Positions 58,465 to 64,000 of a stretch of DNA of 64,000 nt are shown here, in pieces (positions within the stretch are counted from its first letter, which is position 1; each line of letters starts with the position of its first letter). The stretch comes from Annona cherimola (lineage: Eukaryota; Streptophyta; Magnoliopsida; Magnoliales; Annonaceae): NCBI GenBank assembly GCA_030490835.1, contig CM059972.1, positions 30,173,452-30,237,451 on the forward strand, given 5' to 3'. The notes below the pieces were generated by a model that was not told where the DNA came from, ran no database searches, and saw only the letters and a program-made list of their open reading frames with translations. A program made the position numbers and the translations under genes.

Positions 58465-58786
58465 TGTTGAAAATCATGTGATGCAGAAGCGTACCTGAAT
58501 CCATGTGTGTGTAGATTCCACCTGTAGACCGAGTAGAGTACGAGGTCTTCTCCCTCAACACTTCTCCCTATGATACTCGTGATAGATGGGAACCACTTGT
58601 GATGTACACATGTGAGAGAGGGACCCAGACTCCTCTATATATAGAGCCCTTCCCATCATGACTTTTAGTAGAAGTATAATTCTACCTGGACTCAGATTGC
58701 ATACGTATCTCAGATATGCTGGGCTGTCTTTAAATCCAAAGACTTCTTATTTAATTAGGACACCTTATAGGAGTTTAATTCTAACA
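58465..58786 (-). mobile_element. 3' LTR of a minus-strand Ty1/copia element
   Basis: This 322-bp segment starts TGTTGAAAATC and ends 'aattctaaca' on the plus strand, so read on the minus strand it is TGTTAGAATT...TTCAACA with the TGTT/AACA ends of LTRs. It lies between broken P450 sequence and a purine-rich tract (58787-58802; GGCCAAGTGAGAGAA on the minus strand), the polypurine primer of plus-strand synthesis. A palindromic TATA element CTATATATAG is at 58635-58644. The five bases to the left are 'catcg'; the matching target duplication would be beyond the window. Confidence 0.88.
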
Positions 58787-59210
58787 TTCTCTCACTTGGC
58801 CTAATTAAAATAAAATTAAGAAAGAAAAGAAAAAATTATAATTAAAATACAATCGTTGGATTTAATATTTAAAAAATTACTGGACGAGTGCACTCATTTA
58901 AAAAATATGCTCAGTCATTACATATGCAATCCAACTTTAATACTTAAGTTAAGAAAAAAATTTCAATATGGATCATGGCGGTTATATGCAATATGTAACA
59001 TACTTCCTTCCATGCACCACAATATTGATAAATTTTTCTTAACTGAGTTCTTAATGGTAGATTTACAATTATGTGATTTTAATGTCCCATATTAATATCA
59101 AATAGATAAAATCTTTTGTTTCCAAATCACATAAAATTGTCAACAAAATACCATAATGAAACAAAAGAAAATAATCATCCAACATGAGATCTCAAAAAGT
59201 ATCGATTACA
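58787..59210 (-). mobile_element. Polypurine tract and 3' untranslated region of the copia element
   Basis: Between the LTR and the end of the pol frame there is ~425 bp of AT-rich sequence without a frame of its own. The polypurine tract is at 58787-58802. Confidence 0.7.
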
Positions 59211-61256
59211 TCAATAATTGTCCCACATAACAAGACTCATATTTCTTAGATGTCTAAAGAAAACTTTGGGCGCCAGAGCCTTAGTCATAGGATCAGCAAT
59301 CATGTCAGCAGTACCAACAAAACTAATCGATATTAAATGATCATTAATCCTTTCTTGTACTAACATAAACTTAGCATCAATATACTTATTAGCGTCAGTA
59401 ATTCTTCTATAATTGAAGAAGCTAATCACTGATGAATTGTCACAACTGATTCTCAGAGGCCTAGAGATAGAATCCATAATTTTAAGCTCTGAGATAAATT
59501 TTCTCAACCAAAGTGCATGTGAGGATGCTTCATGACAGCCTACAAATTCAGCTTCCATGGTAGAGTCAACTACACGATTTTGTCTCTCACTCTTCCATGA
59601 AACTGCTCCACCGGCTAATAAGATAACATAGCCTGATGTGGATCTTCTGCTGTCTGTACAACCAACATAATCTGAATCTGTGTAACCGATCACTTCTAAT
59701 TGATCAGTTTTTGCATACGTGAGCTCATAATCTTTAGTTCCTTGGAGATATCGCATTACTTTCTTTACTGCTTTCTAATGTTCCATTCCTGGATTGCTTT
59801 GATATCTTCCAAGTAATCTCATTACATAACTGATGTCAGGACGTGTGCAAACTTGCGCATACATCATGCTCCCAAGAGCAGAAGCATATGAGATAGACCT
59901 CATTTTCTGTTTTTCAATCTCATTCTGTGGACACTGATGCATACCATATTTTTGACCCTTAAAGATTGACACTTCACATGATGAGCAGTTAGACATTTGG
60001 AATCTTTCTAAAATTTTATTGATATACGCCCTTTGTGATAACCCTAAAAGTCTTTTAGGCCTATTTCGATGGACCTCAATTCCTGTAACACATGATGCCT
60101 CACCCATATCTTTCATATCAAAATGTTCAGAAAGAAAACTTTTAGTGTTATGCAAAAGACCTAAATCATTAATAGCAAATAAAATATCATCTACATATAG
60201 AATCAAAAATATAAACTTGCTCCCACTCAACTTCAGATATATACATTGGTCACCAATGTTTTCTGTAAATCCAAAGGAAATGATAACTTTGTTGAACTTT
60301 AAATACCATTGTCGGGAAGCTTGTTTAAGTCCATATATAGATTTCTTTAATTTGCATACTAATGTGTCTTTTCCTTCCATTTCAAATCCTTCAGGCTGCA
60401 CCATATACACCTCCTCTTCTAAAATCCCCATTCAGGAATGCCGTCTTTACATCCATTTGGTGTAACTCTACGTCAAAGTAAGTCACTAATGTCATAATGA
60501 TTCTGAATGAGTCTTTTCTGGGGACTGGTGAAAATGTCTCCTTATAATCAATGTCTTCTATTTGTGTGAATCCTTTGGCAACAAGTTTGGCCTTATACCT
60601 TTCTACATTACCTTTAGGGTCCCGTTTGGTTTTGAATATCCATTTACAACCAACAGGTTTACTCACTTTAGGCAATGTAATAATATCCCAAACTTTGTTT
60701 TGAAACATGGATTCTAATTCATCTTTCATAGCATTGATCCATAATTCAGACTTTTCACTATTAATGGCTTCTTTGAATGTCAATGAATCATTTTCAATAC
60801 AAGGATCGTTAATACATTCTTCCAAATATATAATGTAGTCATCTGAAATAGCAGGTCTCTTTATTCAATTAGACCTTCTTGGCTCATTAATATATTCTAC
60901 ATTATCATATTGATGAATGTCATTTGGAATTGAGATCGATTCATTATTAGTCTCTTCTGTGGGCTGCACAGCAATTTCTGGTTGTTGATCTATCATGTTA
61001 TGATCAATAATCTCAGTTCTTGCATCTATTAGTGATGAACCAGAGGAAAAGTCTCTGATTTCCTCAAATTCCACATTTCATGGACTTGTGCTCCTACTAT
61101 TTTTGTCATTCTCAATGAATCGAGCTGTTCTGGTCTCAATGATCCTAGTATTATGAGACGGACTGTAAAATCTATACCCTTTAGACCATTCTGGATACCC
61201 AATAAAGAAACAACTAATAGTCCTTGGGTCCAATTTCTTTTCTTGTAGGTTAAGTA
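59211..61256 (-). pseudogene. Ty1/copia pol remnant: integrase end, reverse transcriptase, RNase H
   Basis: Copia pol proteins reverse transcribe and integrate the element. Read from 61256 down, the frame shows the integrase C-terminus (KKLDPRTISCFFIGYPE, then SKGYRFYSPSHNTRII), a linker, and reverse transcriptase with WIFKTKRDPKGNVERYKAKL, QMDVKTAFLNGD, EEEVYMVQPEGFE, YGLKQASRQWYLKF and the catalytic LYVDD. RNase H follows (VIGYTDSDYVGCTDSRRST, AVSWKSERQN, STMEAEFVGCHEA, ADPMTKAL) and ends with stop at 59211. Damage: TGA at 61078-61080, TGA at 60865-60867, a one-base insertion near 60421, and a Trp-to-TAG change at 59775-59777. gag, protease and most of integrase are cut off by the next element at 61257. 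Confidence 0.92.
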
Positions 61257-61379
61257 TGTTAGAAACAATGTTTAAAACAAAACAAAATTGACCAAAGCTT
61301 AAGTTTTGATGATTAACAAAGGCTAATTTGAGTATATTAAAGAGTACTAATGAGTTCGCTCAATGATTAAGGAACTGAA

Positions 61380-61705
61380 ATAGCCAAGTCGATCCCCAAG
61401 TCGACTTGGACTTCGACTTAGGGTGAAGTCGATCCCAAAGTCGACTCCACTATCGACTTGACTTTGAACCTCAAAGGGAAAATCAGAAATGGAAGAGTAG
61501 CAGGTGAAGTCGTAGGCTAAGTCGACTCCACTTGCGACTTGGGAAGCCAAGTCGCACACGAAGTCGACCTCACTATCGACTTCAGTCGAGAAAAACTGTC
61601 CAGACCTAATTTTGGGGCACAAAGCTGCCCAAGTTGCAGGCCAAGTCGACTTCAGGTGCGACTTGGGTGAAGTCGCAGACAAGGTCGACTCCATCCTCGA
61701 CTTAA
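61380..61705. repeat. LTR repeat cluster 1 of AAGTCGACTT palindromes
   Basis: At least four imperfect units carry CCAAGTCGACT, CACTATCGACTT or GGTGCGACTTGG. AAGTCGACTT is its own reverse complement, and neighbouring units also pair with each other ('aagtcgactccac' and 'gtgcgactt'-type phrases), so the DNA or RNA could form alternative hairpins. Confidence 0.85.
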
Positions 61706-62099
61706 GAAGTTCAGACTTCAAAATGCAGTTCCAAGCCCATTCCAAGAACCTACTTGAACTTTATCAAGATCTAAATCAAGGAGCAAAGACTATTCTCAAA
61801 GATAACTTGAGTTTCACTCAAGTTCAAAGTAAGAATACATGTACAAGATCAAATCAAGTCTATCAAGTCCTAAAGATCAAATGACTCCAAAGAAAAGCAA
61901 GGTACATGAATCTGTTCCACAAGAATCAAACTCTCCAAAGATTCATGAGGTTTAAGCCTATCCAAGATAAACCAAAAATAAGGACTTCAAGATTAACAAG
62001 ATCTACAAGTATGAGGAATCATCCAGAATGAAAATGATTCAAAGGAAGAAAGCCAAGCATGATAGAAGCAGATCAAATGAAAATCAAAGCATTTTTAGC

Positions 62100-62282
62100 A
62101 AAGGCCGAGCCAAGTCGCAACCCAAGTCGACTCCAGGATCGACTTGAGTTGAAGTCTGAGGCCAAGTCGACCCAAGACCCAGACTTGGGAATCTGAAGAA
62201 CTGGAGTCGCACACGAGGTCGACTCCAGGTGCGACTTGGAAGCCAAGTCGCAGGCCAAGTCGACTTCATCTTCGACTTGGAA
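62100..62282. repeat. LTR repeat cluster 2 of AAGTCGACTT palindromes
   Basis: It has the same units as cluster 1 ('aacccaagtcgactccagg', 'gaggtcgactccaggtgcg', 'ggccaagtcgacttcatc'), ~80 bp upstream of the TATA box. Cluster 1 lies ~395 bp further upstream, so both belong to U3. Confidence 0.85.
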
Positions 62283-62362
62283 AATAACGTTCGAATTTTT
62301 GAACGTTGGAGTTCATTTATTGCGCGCCAACCACCTATACAACATTCAAATCCTCCTCACTC

Positions 62363-62370
62363 TATAAAAG
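62363..62370 (+). promoter_or_regulatory. TATA box of the LTR promoter
   Basis: TATAAAAG within 'cactctataaaaggacac'. Transcription, and the start of the R region, would be expected near 62395. It is a textbook plant TATA context and lies in the proper part of the LTR. Confidence 0.7.
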
Positions 62371-63084
62371 GACACTCAAATGAACGTGAAAAGATATACA
62401 AGACACTCATATACACATCGCAAAGTCCAAAGAGAGAAAAGAAGTGCAAGAAAGTGTTTCCATTTCCTTTTCTCCATTTTTGAGTGGTCCATATACATTC
62501 AAAGGAAGAAAGAGCTTCAAGTTGCAAGCTGCTTCATCGATACTCATCCAAGTTGCTTCTAATTTCTTCCTCGAGCTCAACCTGCCTACACATCTCTATA
62601 AAGTGTAGTTTTTCTTATTTCAAAGTCTTGTTGTATTAACCTTGATTTAGCTTGGGTAACTAAGATCAAGTGTATGCAAAGTAGTGTGATTGGAGTGTGA
62701 CTCATCACCTACTTGTGCTCTGAGTTGTTTATGCCCCCTAGAGCTGGAATCTAGAAGAGAGCATAGGCTCTGAGTTGTTTATGCCCCTTAGAACTTGAAT
62801 CTAGAAGAGAGCGGAGATTCTAAGTGTATTCGAGGAATACATAGTGGAACCCAAGTCACAACGGAGTGTGAGCTTGGAAGAGTGGAGTAGGGAAGGATTG
62901 CCCGAACCACTATAAATCTTGTCTGTTGCTTTCTTTTACTGCTTTATCTTATTACTCTCTATTTGCTTTCAAAAGGGGGATTAATCTTACAAGGGGTTAG
63001 GATTTTAATTTACCAAAGAATTTTTTAAAGAACCCAATTCACCCCTCCCCTCTTGGGTTTAGCCATCAACTCGGGACCAACAAG

Positions 63085-63096
63085 TGGTATCAGAGC
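63085..63096 (+). other. Primer-binding site for initiator tRNA-Met
   Basis: TGGTATCAGAGC, complementary to the 3' end of plant initiator tRNA-Met, the usual primer of Ty1/copia reverse transcription. It starts two bases after the LTR end. Confidence 0.93.
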
Positions 63097-63130
63097 AGGT
63101 CTTTGAGTTTACCAAAGAGATCTTATTGAT

Positions 63131-64000
63131 ATGGCATCCCAATCTACTTCCGTTCCCGCATTTGCTGAAGGTCAATCCTTTACAAGGCCACCATTGTTTG
63201 ATGGGAATAATTTTGGATATTGGAAGCTTCGTATGAAGCAACTCATCATGGCTACCGACATGGATTCTTGGATTGCAATCCAAGATGGAGTAACCTTGCC
63301 TACCGACGAAAGAGCTTCCAAATGGACCGATGAGGAAGTAAGAATTGTAAAGAGCAATGCCAAAGCTATGAACTTACTATTCTGTGCTCTTACTGCTTCT
63401 GAATATGATAGAGTATCCTCTTGTTTAACCGCCAAAGAGATATGGGATACGTTAACCTCCATTTATGAAGGAACTTCTCAAGTCCAAGGGACGAGAAGAA
63501 ATATTTTGATTGGAGAACTAGAAAACTTTAGAATGCTAGAAACAGAAAATATTTCTGAAATGTTTGCTAGATTCTCAAAAATTACTAATGCTTTAAAAGG
63601 TCTTGGAAAGGCTATATCTGAATCTGAGCAGGTTATGAAGATTTTGAGAGCTCTACCGGAATCTTGGACTCCAAAGATTACTGCGATAGAAGAAGCCAAG
63701 GACCTCAACACATTGAAGCTAGAAAACCTAATTAGCTCATTAATGTCACATGAGCTAATTAAGAAAAGAAATGAAGATCATCACAAAGGCAAAAGAGCAA
63801 TTGCCTTGAAAGCCGCACAAGATACAGACGACACCTCATCCTCTCAAAATGACGATGAGATTGCCCTACTCACAAAACGATTCAGAAAATTTGTGAGGAA
63901 AGGCAGAAATTTTAGAAGTTTCAAAGATAGAAATTCTAGAGAGAAAAAGAAAGAACCAACCAAATGTTACCGATGCGGCGGTTCGGGTCACATGCAAGCT
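63131..64000 (+). CDS. Ty1/copia gag polyprotein, 5' part (runs off the window)
   Basis: An intact frame of 290 codons from ATG at 63131 to the window end, 34 bases after the primer-binding site. gag forms the virus-like particle that packages element RNA. The protein begins MASQSTSVPAFAEG, then RPPLFDGNNFGYWKLRMKQL, the start of the plant copia gag core (UBN2-type). It continues with CLTAKEIWDTLTSIYEGTSQ, MFARFSKITNALKGLG and ILRALPESWTPKITAI, then a basic linker rich in Arg and Lys. A zinc knuckle CYRCGGSGHM begins at residue ~281; its last Cys would lie just beyond the edge. The absence of stops suggests a fairly young element. The lineage is possibly SIRE/Maximus, not certain. Confidence 0.93.
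   Translation, partial: MASQSTSVPAFAEGQSFTRPPLFDGNNFGYWKLRMKQLIMATDMDSWIAIQDGVTLPTDERASKWTDEEVRIVKSNAKAMNLLFCALTASEYDRVSSCLTAKEIWDTLTSIYEGTSQVQGTRRNILIGELENFRMLETENISEMFARFSKITNALKGLGKAISESEQVMKILRALPESWTPKITAIEEAKDLNTLKLENLISSLMSHELIKKRNEDHHKGKRAIALKAAQDTDDTSSSQNDDEIALLTKRFRKFVRKGRNFRSFKDRNSREKKKEPTKCYRCGGSGHMQA

Larger units (their letters stand above)
61257..63082 (+). mobile_element. 5' LTR (~1.8 kb) of a plus-strand Ty1/copia element
   Basis: It starts TGTTAGAAAC where copia pol of the older element breaks off and ends 'gggaccaaca' just before a primer-binding site. The start could alternatively be the TGTTTAAAAC at 61269. The length is large for copia and recalls the SIRE/Maximus lineage. 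A TATA box (62363-62370) divides it: U3 holds the AAGTCGACTT repeats, and R/U5 reaches to 63082. The second LTR and target duplication lie beyond the window. Older element content on its left dates this insertion as the younger of the two. Confidence 0.82.

Noticed and set aside
58856..59095. 79-codon plus-strand frame
   Set aside because: It is antisense in the 3' untranslated part of the minus-strand copia element; low-complexity AT sequence.
61347..61745. 132-codon minus-strand frame with VDSEVDFVCDL-type repeats
   Set aside because: It is antisense to the repeat cluster in the copia LTR and is explained by the AAGTCGACTT units.

Overview
The window is nuclear DNA from a flowering plant. 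It is AT-rich, has almost no intact genes, and is packed with plant transposons. Its only host genes are plant-type: three cytochrome P450 copies resembling the CYP89A family and one BAHD acyltransferase remnant. The P450 exons are GC-rich at the 5' end and lose GC toward the 3' end, a gradient best known from monocots. I take this as a weak hint and do not name a species.

Host genes. P450 copy A (2820-4346, +) is full length but carries two in-frame stops. Copy B (49493-50896, +) is open through the heme cysteine but lacks the last ~55 residues. Copy C (58000-58464, +) lies in a direct segmental duplication of the first ~3.3 kb (1 to ~3290 matches 55128-58464) and is cut off by an LTR retrotransposon. 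A and C share the same nonsense codon at the conserved C-helix Trp, so the lesion probably predates the duplication. A broken BAHD acyltransferase lies at 14287-15142 (-). No gene here looks certainly functional.

The most remarkable object is an ~8.4 kb element at 4451-12884. It has diverged terminal inverted repeats and a perfect 9-bp target duplication (tacttctat), as expected of Mutator-like elements (MULEs). It sits in the 3' UTR of copy A. It shows no transposase. Its interior is mostly satellite: two arrays of a ~51-bp monomer with a CCCGCGGG palindrome (6106-7066 and 7978-10735, the latter with a 308-bp higher-order period) and a compound minisatellite of 10-bp TTAGATGCTG units set in 203-263 bp repeats (10901-12465).

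The middle (15-49 kb) is a mosaic of small non-autonomous DNA transposons. Several can be delimited by target duplications: hAT-like elements with 8-bp duplications (27466-28113, 34264-34969, 46084-46802, 53486-54043, and a 1.9 kb one at 31979-33909); MULE-like foldback elements with 9-bp duplications (1570-1933, 35863-36242, 48550-48975, 56747-57111); Tourist-like elements (for example 35197-35468, TAA duplication); and a cluster of MITEs separated by (TA)n runs (28209-30650). L1-type LINE remnants lie on the minus strand at 1-480, 22880-24860 and 54300-55640.

The right end (58465-64000) is a nest of retrotransposons. A decayed minus-strand Ty1/copia element (3' LTR 58465-58786) broke P450 copy C. 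A plus-strand copia element with a ~1.8 kb LTR, a tRNA-iMet-type primer site at 63085 and an open gag frame running off the window then inserted into it. That LTR contains two clusters of repeated AAGTCGACTT palindromes.
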